Of a stretch of 64,000 bases of DNA, positions 41,354-48,490 are shown one piece after another. Source of the stretch: Streptomyces hilarionis. Its GTDB lineage: Bacteria; Actinomycetota; Actinomycetes; Streptomycetales; Streptomycetaceae. Position numbers and translations under genes: made by a program. The stretch covers positions 21,928 to 85,927 of the forward strand of contig NZ_JAHHIT010000046.1 of assembly GCF_024539675.1 (NCBI RefSeq). Direction: 5' to 3'. The notes beneath the pieces are model-generated. The model worked only from the letters and a program-made list of their open reading frames with translations, made no database searches and was not told where the DNA came from. Positions within the stretch are counted from its first letter, which is position 1; every line of letters starts with the position of its first letter.

Positions 41354-41530
41354 GGCGTGTTTCGAAAGTCCCGTCTGCCTGGCGACGCCTGGCACGCACG
41401 CTCGCCGCGTTGTCGGGATCACCCCGATACAACCAGTATCGGGGTGACCCTCCGCCTTGCGATCGCACGCACCAGACGCCGCCGGGCCCGCCCTCCGGGC
41501 GGACGACGCTACTTTCGAAACACGCCCTAG
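41350..41530. mobile_element. MITE-like element, IS5-type ends, CTAG target duplication
   Basis: The 173-bp element spans 41354-41526. It has perfect 16-bp terminal inverted repeats, GGCGTGTTTCGAAAGT (41354-41369) and its complement (41511-41526), flanked by CTAG on both sides (41350-41353, 41527-41530). CTAG is the known target type of IS5-group elements. No transposase ORF fits inside, so it must be moved in trans. Inside, TCACCCCGATAC (41419-41430) and GTATCGGGGTGA (41436-41447) form a perfect 12-bp hairpin, and 41381-41405 pairs imperfectly with 41459-41483. The whole element can therefore fold as one long hairpin. I recall similar sequences in other Streptomyces genomes but did not check. 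Confidence 0.85.
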
Positions 41531-41641
41531 GCGCTCCGGCCGCGGGCCGTCGGGCTTGTCCGGTGGGCCCGTGTCACGGACGGCGTGACGGCCCGGGGAG
41601 CACCGGACGGACGGGTGGGCCGGACGGCGGTCACCGCCCGG

Positions 41642-42178
41642 TCAGCCGACGACGGCCGGCCGGGCGGGGGCGTGTGCGGGCAGCAGGTCGTCGACGGGGG
41701 CGACCTCCGCGAACAGGGGCGCGGCCTGCTCCCTGGGGGCGCGCCGGGTCGGCCGCGCCGACACCTCGCGCGCGGCGGTGGGCGCCGGCAGGGTGAACCA
41801 CACGACCTTGCCGGACTCGCCGTCGGGCCGGGCGCCCCAGCTCTCGCTCACCGCGGCCACCATCGCGAGCCCGCGCCCGCAGGTGGAGAGGGCCTCGTGG
41901 TCGACGGACCCAAGGACGGGCAGTCGCGGATCGTGGTCCCGTACGGAGACGGTGAGCCGGTCGAGCAGCAGCTCCAGCTCCACCACGCACGTCTTGTCGG
42001 GCTTCGCGTGCAGGTGGACGTTGGTCAGCAGCTCCGTCACACCGAGCGCGGCGCGGTCTATCAGCGGGTCCATGTGCCAGTAGCGCAGTTGCGCGGATAC
42101 GATTCTGCGGACCTGGCCGATCCGCGACGGCAGGGCCTGAAGCTCCACCATGCAGTGCCTGCTTGGGTTGGTGATCAC
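41642..42178 (-). CDS. ATP-binding protein (HATPase_c, anti-sigma/RsbW-like)
   Basis: A 178-residue protein with a GHKL ATPase fold of the anti-sigma-factor kinase type. The N box is LGVTELLTNVHLHA (E49, N53), the next block is VRDHDPRLP, and the G box is STCGRGLAMVAAVSESWG. A Pro/Ala-rich tail of ~40 residues follows. Streptomycetes encode dozens of such lone ATP-binding proteins, several of which control sigma factors or anti-anti-sigma partners. The GTG start (42178) opens ITNPSRHCMVELQALPSRIGQVRR and has GGGGAG 9 nt upstream. No sigma factor or STAS gene is adjacent. Confidence 0.85.
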   Translation of the reverse strand: MITNPSRHCMVELQALPSRIGQVRRIVSAQLRYWHMDPLIDRAALGVTELLTNVHLHAKPDKTCVVELELLLDRLTVSVRDHDPRLPVLGSVDHEALSTCGRGLAMVAAVSESWGARPDGESGKVVWFTLPAPTAAREVSARPTRRAPREQAAPLFAEVAPVDDLLPAHAPARPAVVG

Positions 42179-42301
42179 GGCTGCGACTCCCCGACTGAGG
42201 TCCGGAAGAACACGGAGTTCGGATCGAGCAGGGCGTCTGCGCAAGGCGGCCGCCTGCTGTCATGGCCGGCGGGCTGGTTCGCAGCGTTATCGCCGGTAAA
42301 C

Positions 42302-42327
42302 CCAGAGTGACGTGAGACCAGGGTGAC
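42302..42327. promoter_or_regulatory. Two direct repeats upstream of the ATP-binding protein gene
   Basis: CCAGAGTGAC (42302-42311) and CCAGGGTGAC (42318-42327) are 16 bp apart, about 125-150 bp upstream of the minus-strand ATP-binding gene. On that strand they read GTCAC(T/C)CTGG. They may be tandem activator or sigma sites. No regulator can be named. Confidence 0.35.
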
Positions 42328-42390
42328 GCAGCGGATGCCGCACCGCAACTCGCGGTGATCCGGCCACCGGGTCATCCTCCGGACGCGCAC

Positions 42391-42714
42391 TCAGCCGCCG
42401 CGGCCCGCCGCCCTGCGCACGGCCTCGATGAAACGGCGCGCCGCCGGCGGTCCCGGCTCGCCCGGCGCCGGATCGTGCTCGCCGAGGGTCAGCAGGTACC
42501 GCTTGCCGTTGAGGTCGGCCAGCGCCCGGTCCTCCGCGGCGAACCACGGCCTGGAGGCGCGGACCGCCTGCACGGGCGCACTGTCGATCTCGCTGCCGTA
42601 GCTGGTCAGCAGCTCCAGCCTGCCGTCGTTGATCCGGACCTGGCCGGCCCGGGTGAGCGAACGCAGCCGCTTGCCGATCCGCACGCCCGTAGCCGTGAAC
42701 TCCGGCTCCGCCAT
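42391..42714 (-). CDS. Conserved-looking hypothetical protein (107 aa)
   Basis: A 107-residue soluble protein: EFTATGVRIGKRLRSLT, VRINDGRLELLTSYGSEID, RASRPWFAAEDRALADLNGKRYLLTL, and an acidic/Pro linker before a short C-terminal helix. The alternating hydrophobic pattern in residues 25-80 suggests a small beta barrel or PH-like fold. I do not recognise a family. GAGGGGG lies ~9 nt before the ATG. The frame is open for 2 kb upstream, but that is antisense to the PLP enzyme gene. Confidence 0.65.
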   Translation of the reverse strand: MAEPEFTATGVRIGKRLRSLTRAGQVRINDGRLELLTSYGSEIDSAPVQAVRASRPWFAAEDRALADLNGKRYLLTLGEHDPAPGEPGPPAARRFIEAVRRAAGRGG

Positions 42715-43059
42715 GCCTTCCCGCCCCCTCGCGATCGATCTCTCTCCCCTGATCCGGTGTGCGCCCCCGACCGGGGTCCGGCTGCGGGCCGGGGCGCCCG
42801 CCCCGCCCGGGACCGTCGCCCCGCCCGGTGCAGTCTGCCCGCGCCCGGCGTCGAGCACCAGTGTGCGCAACGCCCCCGGCGTGCCCTCCCGGAGCACTCG
42901 CACGAATGCGCCCCCCATCCGCCCCCACCCGCTCCCCAGGGCGGGCTTTGGGGACGCCAAAGGAGTGTTTATGCAGGTGAGAAGCGTGCGCAAGGTGTTT
43001 ATGATCGGTACGTCGGCGGCGCGGACCACCGTCGGCGCGAAGCCTGAAGGAGCCCCGCC
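42715..43059 (+). promoter_or_regulatory. Regulatory gap ahead of the cysteine-desulfhydrase-like gene
   Basis: 345 bp between divergent genes. CTTTGG (42946-42951) and CCAAAG (42957-42962) are a perfect 6-bp inverted repeat with a 5-nt spacer. GTGTTTATG occurs twice, starting at 42965 and 42995, exactly 30 bp apart. The second copy contains TATGAT (43000-43005), a good -10 box that would give a ~48-nt leader to the GTG at 43060. Three helical turns between repeats fit tandem regulator binding on one face. The remainder shows no gene. Confidence 0.45.
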
Positions 43060-44184
43060 GTGACCACCTCCCCGCCCACCAGGACCGGCGCCACCCTCGA
43101 CGTCGACCGCAGTGACAGCGCCTACCGCCACTGGCTGAAAGAGGCCGTCCGCAAGGTCCAGGCGGACGCCAACCGCTCGGCCGACACGCACCTGCTGCGC
43201 TTCCCGCTGCCCGAGCGGTGGGGCATCGACCTGTATCTCAAGGACGAGTCGACCCACCCCACCGGCAGCCTCAAGCACCGGCTCGCCCGCTCCCTCTTCC
43301 TCTACGGTCTGTGCAACGGCTGGATCCGGCCGGACCGCCCGGTGATCGAGGCGTCCAGCGGCTCGACGGCCGTGTCGGAGGCGTACTTCGCCAAGCTGAT
43401 CGGCGTGCCCTTCATCGCCGTCATGCCGCGTACGACGAGTGCCGAGAAGATCCGCCTGATCGAGTTCCACGGCGGACGGTGCCACTTCGTCGACGACTCG
43501 CGCACCCTGTACGAGGAGTCGGCCCGTCTCGCGGCGGACGGCGGCGGCCACTACATGGACCAGTTCACGTACGCCGAACGGGCCACGGACTGGCGCGGAA
43601 ACAACAACATCGCCGAATCCATCTTCCGCCAACTGGAGTGGGAGCGCTTTCCCGAACCCGCGTGGATCGTCGCCACGGCCGGCACCGGCGGCACCTCCGC
43701 GACGCTCGCGCGCTACATCCACTACACGCAGCGCGACACCCGCGTCTGTGTCGCCGACCCGGAGAACTCGTGCTTCTTCGAGGGCTGGACCACCGGCGAT
43801 CCGGACGTCACCTGCGACTGCGGCTCGCGCATCGAGGGCATCGGCCGGCCCCGCATGGAACCCAGCTTCGTGCCCGGGGCCGTCGACCGGATGATGAAGG
43901 TCCCCGACGCGGCCAGCGTCGCCGCCGTGCGCGCGCTGGAACAGGCCATCGGCCGCAAGGCGGGCGGCTCCACGGGCACCGGACTGTGGAGCGCGCTCAA
44001 GATCGTCGCCGAGATGGTGGCGGACGGCCGTCAGGGCAGCGTGGTCACTTTGCTGTGCGACCCGGGCGACCGCTACCTCGACAAGTACTACTCCGACGCC
44101 TGGCTCGCCGAACAGGGTCTGGACATCGCCCCCTACACCGCCGCGATCGAGTCGCTGCTGGCCACCGGCGTCTGGCCGCGGTGA
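43060..44184 (+). CDS. PLP-dependent cysteine synthase/L-cysteine desulfhydrase-like enzyme
   Basis: A 374-residue fold-type II PLP protein. K72 in [15 protein letters not shown] is the internal aldimine lysine. [16 protein letters not shown] is the substrate-binding Ser/Thr loop, and [15 protein letters not shown] holds the PLP phosphate. The long C-terminal half has [21 protein letters not shown]. This is the layout of actinobacterial Cds1-type cysteine desulfhydrases, which release H2S, pyruvate and ammonia from cysteine; cystathionine-beta-synthase-like activity is an alternative. The GTG start has AAGGAG at 6 nt. The paired repeats upstream suggest specific regulation. Confidence 0.85.
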   Translation: MTTSPPTRTGATLDVDRSDSAYRHWLKEAVRKVQADANRSADTHLLRFPLPERWGIDLYLKDESTHPTGSLKHRLARSLFLYGLCNGWIRPDRPVIEASSGSTAVSEAYFAKLIGVPFIAVMPRTTSAEKIRLIEFHGGRCHFVDDSRTLYEESARLAADGGGHYMDQFTYAERATDWRGNNNIAESIFRQLEWERFPEPAWIVATAGTGGTSATLARYIHYTQRDTRVCVADPENSCFFEGWTTGDPDVTCDCGSRIEGIGRPRMEPSFVPGAVDRMMKVPDAASVAAVRALEQAIGRKAGGSTGTGLWSALKIVAEMVADGRQGSVVTLLCDPGDRYLDKYYSDAWLAEQGLDIAPYTAAIESLLATGVWPR

Positions 44185-44193
44185 CACCCGACG

Positions 44194-44221
44194 GGTGACG
44201 CCCGGCCGGTGACGCCCGGCC
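44194..44221. repeat. 14-bp tandem duplication downstream of the PLP enzyme gene
   Basis: GGTGACGCCCGGCC occurs twice back to back (44194-44207 and 44208-44221) in the short gap between the convergent PLP enzyme and SRPBCC genes. It is probably a slippage duplication. Confidence 0.8.
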
Positions 44222-44249
44222 CGCCCGTAGGGTGCTCCGGGGCCGCTCC

Positions 44250-44720
44250 TCAGCCGGCCAGGCGACGGTCCAGGGCCGCGACGGCCGACCGGAACGACCT
44301 CCCCAGGCCCGGCCGGGCCAGCCGCGCTCCACCCCGGAAGACGGCCGTCCCGTCCGTCGCGAAGGTCCACCGCACGCGCGTGCCGGAGCCCGCGGGCGCG
44401 AGCCGCCACTCCTCGACGAGCGCCCGCATCCCCGGCACGTTGGTGACGTCCACGCGATAGGCGTAGAGCTCCGACGGCTTCGCGGCGAGGACCGTCTCCC
44501 GGAACCGGGCCCCGCCCCGCAGCCGCACGTCGCGCCCCGCGCCGCCGTCCAGCGCCCGCGCGCAGGCCACGGCCGTGAACCATGCGGACCAGCCGGGGAC
44601 GTCGTCCGCGAGGGCGTGGTAGACCCGCTCCGCGGGAGCGCGGACGTCGTGGGCGAAGACCACGCGCACGGGAGCGGTACCGGCGAAGTCGAGCCCTTCC
44701 GGGCGCAGGCGACGGGCCAT
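44250..44720 (-). CDS. SRPBCC (START/Bet v1 fold) family protein
   Basis: A 156-residue protein. VRVVFAHDVRAPAERVYHALADDVPGW opens the polyketide-cyclase/START-type fold, and TRVRWTFATDG sits in the central sheet. A C-terminal helix RSFRSAVAALDRRLAG closes the hydrophobic cavity. Members bind or transform hydrophobic ligands; no ligand can be assigned. The ATG at 44720 has GAGGGGG ~11 nt upstream. It follows the DeoR gene in the same direction after 52 bp and may share its transcript. Confidence 0.82.
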   Translation of the reverse strand: MARRLRPEGLDFAGTAPVRVVFAHDVRAPAERVYHALADDVPGWSAWFTAVACARALDGGAGRDVRLRGGARFRETVLAAKPSELYAYRVDVTNVPGMRALVEEWRLAPAGSGTRVRWTFATDGTAVFRGGARLARPGLGRSFRSAVAALDRRLAG

Positions 44721-44772
44721 GGCGAGACGTACCCCCTCGGTCGACGGGTGGGTCACCCTAGCGGCGGGTCCG

Positions 44773-45603
44773 TCAGATGTCTGCATCCTCGTCGGGCTCG
44801 CCCGCGACCACCAGCCGTCGCAGATGGTCGGAGATCTCCGCGCGAGCCGCTCCGGGCAGCCCCGCGTCCGTCACCAGGGTGTCCACCTGCTCCAGCGCGG
44901 CGAACGAACTCAGCCCCACCACACCCCACTTGGTGTGGTCCGCGACCACCACGACCCGTCGCGCCGACTGCACCAGACGACGGTTGGTCTCGGCCTCCGC
45001 GAGGTTCGGCGTCGACAGACCGGCCTCCGCCGATATGCCGTGCACGCCGAGGAACAGCACGTCGAAGTGGAGCGCCGCGATGGCCTGGTCCGCCACCGGA
45101 CCCACCAGCGAGTCCGACGGCGTGCGCACCCCGCCGGTCAGCACGACCGTGGCCGCGCCCTGCCGCGGGCCGGAGGTGCGCTGCGCCACGTGGAAGACGT
45201 CCGCCACCCGCACCGAGTTGGTGACCACCGTGAGGTCCGGCAGGTCCACCAGGTGGTGCGCCAGCGCGTAGGTCGTCGTGCCGCCCGACAGCGCGATCGC
45301 GCTGCCCGGGGTGACGAGCTGCGCCGCGGCCTTGGCGATGTCCTCCTTGGCGGTCAGCTCCAGGCCCGACTTCGCCTCGAAGCCCGGCTCGTGCGTGCTC
45401 GCCTCCATCACCGGCACCGCGCCGCCGTGCACCTTCTCCAGCACGCCCTGGCGCGCCAGCGCGTCCAGGTCGCGGCGGACCGTCATGTCCGACACGCCGA
45501 GCTTGCGGGTCAGCTCGTTGACCCGGACACCACCACGACGACGAACCTCGTCCAGGATGAGGGCGCGGCGCTGCTCCGCGAGGAGGTTCTGATTCTCACT
45601 CAC
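44773..45603 (-). CDS. DeoR/GlpR family transcriptional regulator
   Basis: A 276-residue regulator. The N-terminal HTH (about 25-60) reads VNELTRKLGVSDMTVRRDLDAL, followed by VLEKVHGGA, the DeoR signature. The C-terminal sugar-phosphate-binding DeoRC domain has ALSGGTTTYALAHHL and VVVVADHTKWG. It should repress sugar or polyol catabolic genes until a phosphorylated sugar binds. The GTG at 45603 has CCGGAG at 6 nt. No catabolic operon is adjacent; the gene downstream is the SRPBCC protein. Confidence 0.92.
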   Translation of the reverse strand: MSENQNLLAEQRRALILDEVRRRGGVRVNELTRKLGVSDMTVRRDLDALARQGVLEKVHGGAVPVMEASTHEPGFEAKSGLELTAKEDIAKAAAQLVTPGSAIALSGGTTTYALAHHLVDLPDLTVVTNSVRVADVFHVAQRTSGPRQGAATVVLTGGVRTPSDSLVGPVADQAIAALHFDVLFLGVHGISAEAGLSTPNLAEAETNRRLVQSARRVVVVADHTKWGVVGLSSFAALEQVDTLVTDAGLPGAARAEISDHLRRLVVAGEPDEDADI

Positions 45604-45894
45604 GTACGCTCCGGTCCTTTCCCTCAAGCCGTCCGACAGGCCCGCTCACCTGCTTCGACGAGGGCGTGACGGCCGACGTCGGTGTGCGGGCGTCCCATCC
45701 TCGCACGGCCCGTTCACAGCCGTGCCACCACCCCGTCGTGGTCATGTCACCCACAGTGTCGCCCTTCGCCGCGGCCCGCGCGTCGCACGGTACGGGGAGA
45801 TTCGGTGACAGGAGGTGTATCACGCGTCCCCAGCGGCGATCCTTATGCCCGCACGGACACATGTCGACGGCGTGTCACGGGGGAAGTGCCAACA

Positions 45895-48471
45895 GTGAAA
45901 CGTGCCGGTACGGGCGGAGCCGCCCTGGAACTCCTGGTCCACGGCGTCGGCGGCGCCACGCCCGAGAAGATGCTGAACGATCCGCGCACCGTGCGGATCA
46001 CCGGCGACGACACGGCGGCCGTCTACCGGCGGGCCGACGACGTGGGCGCCGACGACGGCGCCGCCGGGACCGGCCCCGCCGACGACCGTCACCGCGACGC
46101 GCCCGTCCCCGAGGCCTACGTCTGGTCCAACCTCACCTCCGGCAACGGCACCCGCGCCCTGTGGCTGCTCCTGCTGCCCTTCATGGTCGTCAACCTCGCC
46201 CACTGGATGCGCCCGGCCGCACGCGAGCGCGTCCGCGCGGTGCGTCTGTACGGTCTGCTGGTGCGGCTGGCGGCGCTGAGCCTGACGGTGCTGCTCGTCG
46301 CCGCGGCCTGCGAGGTCGCCCTGGACCTGACCGCGTGGCAGTGCGCGGGCACGTCCGCGTGCGCGCGCCGCCACTCCTGGCTCGGCTTCCTGTCGCCGAC
46401 GGCCTCGCACGACGGCTGGTGGAGCGCGCCGGGCCGCCGGCTGGCCCTCGCCGCGCTGGTCCCGACCGCGCTCGTCGGCCTCCTGTGGTACCTGTCCCAC
46501 CGCACCTGGCGGGCCTACGAGTCCCAGGAACCCCTCGACCGCGCGCCCGAACCGGAGAACGGCCCCGGACACACCGCGCTCAGCCGGCCCGGCTTCTGGT
46601 ACGGACGCCGTCTGGTGGCCCGGCTGCGCGCGGCGCACACCGCGGCCGGCCTGCTGACGGTGGCCGCCGCGGTCGGCGCCGCCGCCGTGCGCCGGGACCG
46701 CGCGGCCGGCGGTCCGGCCCTCCTCGACGTGCTGGGCCGACTGCTGGAGGCCTCCCTGGCCGCGGGCGCCGTGGCCACGCTGTGGGTGGTGTGCCGCCGG
46801 GGGCGCAGCGAGCACCGGCTCGACCGCCGCCTCGACGCCCACCTGGTGCACCGGCTGCCGGCGGCCGCCCTCGTCCTGCTCGTCCTCACCCTCGCGTACG
46901 CCGGCTGGGAGCGCCCCGGCTGGCATTCCGCGGGCCGGCTGCCGGGTGACGCGGCCTTCGGTGCGCTCGCCCTCGCCCAGGGCGCGCTGGTCGTCGCCCT
47001 GGCGGTCGTCGCCCGCCTCCTGCACCGCTGCCCCCGGGAACGCGCGAGCGCGGCCCGCGGCGGTCCGGCGACCGCCCCCGCGGCCCCCGCTTGCGATGCG
47101 GACGTCCCCGAGGGGACGGGGGCCGGGCTGCGCGGGGTGTCCGTGTCGCGCGACCCCGGCCCGCTCGCCGTGGTCCTGCGGGAGGCCCCGGCTCCGCGCG
47201 GGACCGGCGCCGCCGCGGACGGCCCGCCCGGCGGCCCGCACCCCGCCGCCCCGGAGCCGTCCGGCGACGGTCCGGGGCGCAACGCGGCGGGACCGGAGGC
47301 GGACGCTGTGGCCTGGCTGGAGCGCTGCGCGCTGCACGGGCTCGGCGGCCCCGCCGTCGCCATGCTGGCCTGCGCGCTGGGCGGCGTGATGTCCGGCGGC
47401 GTCGCCCAGCGCGTGTCGGACTGGCTGGACGGCACCGGCACCGGCCTCGCCGGACCCCCGGTGGTGCTGACCTGGCAGGCGTCCGTGATCCCCGTCCTGC
47501 TGGTCGTCGCGCTGGCGGTGTGCGCCCTGCTCGGCCGGCAGGCCTGGCTGCTCACCCGCGCGCAGGAGACCGAGGTGCTCCAGGAGTACGGCGTGCAGCG
47601 CGGCGACCCCGCCCGCACCCGCCGCATCGCCCGGACCCGCGCGATGGCCACCCTCACCGACCGCGGCCCGCTCGTCGTCGCCGTCGTCTCCACCGCGACG
47701 CTGCTGCTCGGCACGGGAGCCGTCGTCGGCGCCCTGGGCACCGGCAGGACGCCGGCCCGGGCCGCCGAGTCCGCGCAGCCCTTCGTGCACGGCGCGGCGC
47801 AGACCGCCCAGGCGCTGGGCTCCTGGCTCATCGGACTCGGCTGCGTCCTCTTCGTCACCTGGGGGCGCCGCGCGTACAAGGACCCCTCGGCGCGACGCAC
47901 CATCGGCATCCTCTGGGACGTCGGCACCTTCTGGCCGCGCGCCGCGCACCCCTTCGCGCCGCCCTGCTACGCCGAGCGCGCCGTGCCCGACCTGACCTGG
48001 CGGATGGCCACCTGGACGCGTGCCACCGGCGGCCGCCTCGTCATCTCCGGCCACTCCCAGGGCAGCGTCCTGGCGGCCGCCGCGGCCTGGCAGCTCGAAC
48101 CCTGCGACCGCCGGCGGGTCGCCCTGCTCACCTACGGCTCCCCGATCGAGCGCCTCTACGGCCGCTGGTTCCCGGCCCACTTCGGCCCGGCCGCGCTCGC
48201 CGCGCTGCACGAGGACATCGCCTGCTGGCGCAACCTGTACCGGCTCACCGACCCCATCGGCGGACCGGTCCGGCTGTCGGGCGAACACTGCGGCCCGCAG
48301 GTCGACCGCCCGCCCCTGGCGGACCCGCTGGCGTACGGCCGGGACGCGGCCCACCCGTTGCCCGCACCGGTCCTCGGCCACTCCGACTACCAGGCGGACC
48401 CCGCGTTCGCGGAGGAACGCGAACTGCTGCTCGGGCGGTTGAGGTCCCAGGTTCCCGTGCAGCGCGTGTGA
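45895..48471 (+). CDS. Large polytopic membrane protein with C-terminal serine-hydrolase domain
   Basis: An 858-residue protein. Near the N-terminus LELLVHGVGGATPEKML carries an HG motif like an alpha/beta-hydrolase oxyanion strand. Multiple hydrophobic helices run from ~85 to ~670, interrupted by Pro/Gly-rich loops. The C-terminal part holds RLVISGHSQGSVLAAAAAW with nucleophile S721, then RLTDPIGG (D786) and PVLGHSDYQ (H829), a complete Ser-Asp-His order. It appears to be a lipase- or esterase-like domain split by a membrane block. The family and substrate are not recognised. The GTG at 45895 has GGGGGAA 9 nt upstream; the open frame before it is low-complexity. Confidence 0.75.
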   Translation: MKRAGTGGAALELLVHGVGGATPEKMLNDPRTVRITGDDTAAVYRRADDVGADDGAAGTGPADDRHRDAPVPEAYVWSNLTSGNGTRALWLLLLPFMVVNLAHWMRPAARERVRAVRLYGLLVRLAALSLTVLLVAAACEVALDLTAWQCAGTSACARRHSWLGFLSPTASHDGWWSAPGRRLALAALVPTALVGLLWYLSHRTWRAYESQEPLDRAPEPENGPGHTALSRPGFWYGRRLVARLRAAHTAAGLLTVAAAVGAAAVRRDRAAGGPALLDVLGRLLEASLAAGAVATLWVVCRRGRSEHRLDRRLDAHLVHRLPAAALVLLVLTLAYAGWERPGWHSAGRLPGDAAFGALALAQGALVVALAVVARLLHRCPRERASAARGGPATAPAAPACDADVPEGTGAGLRGVSVSRDPGPLAVVLREAPAPRGTGAAADGPPGGPHPAAPEPSGDGPGRNAAGPEADAVAWLERCALHGLGGPAVAMLACALGGVMSGGVAQRVSDWLDGTGTGLAGPPVVLTWQASVIPVLLVVALAVCALLGRQAWLLTRAQETEVLQEYGVQRGDPARTRRIARTRAMATLTDRGPLVVAVVSTATLLLGTGAVVGALGTGRTPARAAESAQPFVHGAAQTAQALGSWLIGLGCVLFVTWGRRAYKDPSARRTIGILWDVGTFWPRAAHPFAPPCYAERAVPDLTWRMATWTRATGGRLVISGHSQGSVLAAAAAWQLEPCDRRRVALLTYGSPIERLYGRWFPAHFGPAALAALHEDIACWRNLYRLTDPIGGPVRLSGEHCGPQVDRPPLADPLAYGRDAAHPLPAPVLGHSDYQADPAFAEERELLLGRLRSQVPVQRV

Positions 48472-48490
48472 GCGCGGCGGCGCGCGCCGG

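Noticed and set aside
41531..41641. Transposase remnant beside the MITE-like element
   Set aside because: No ORF or motif of an IS5-type transposase is seen on either side; the element is non-autonomous.
42391..44583. 730-residue minus-strand ORF including the 107-aa hypothetical protein
   Set aside because: Upstream of 42714 it is antisense to the PLP enzyme gene and unlike any protein; only the last 107 codons have a start with an SD.
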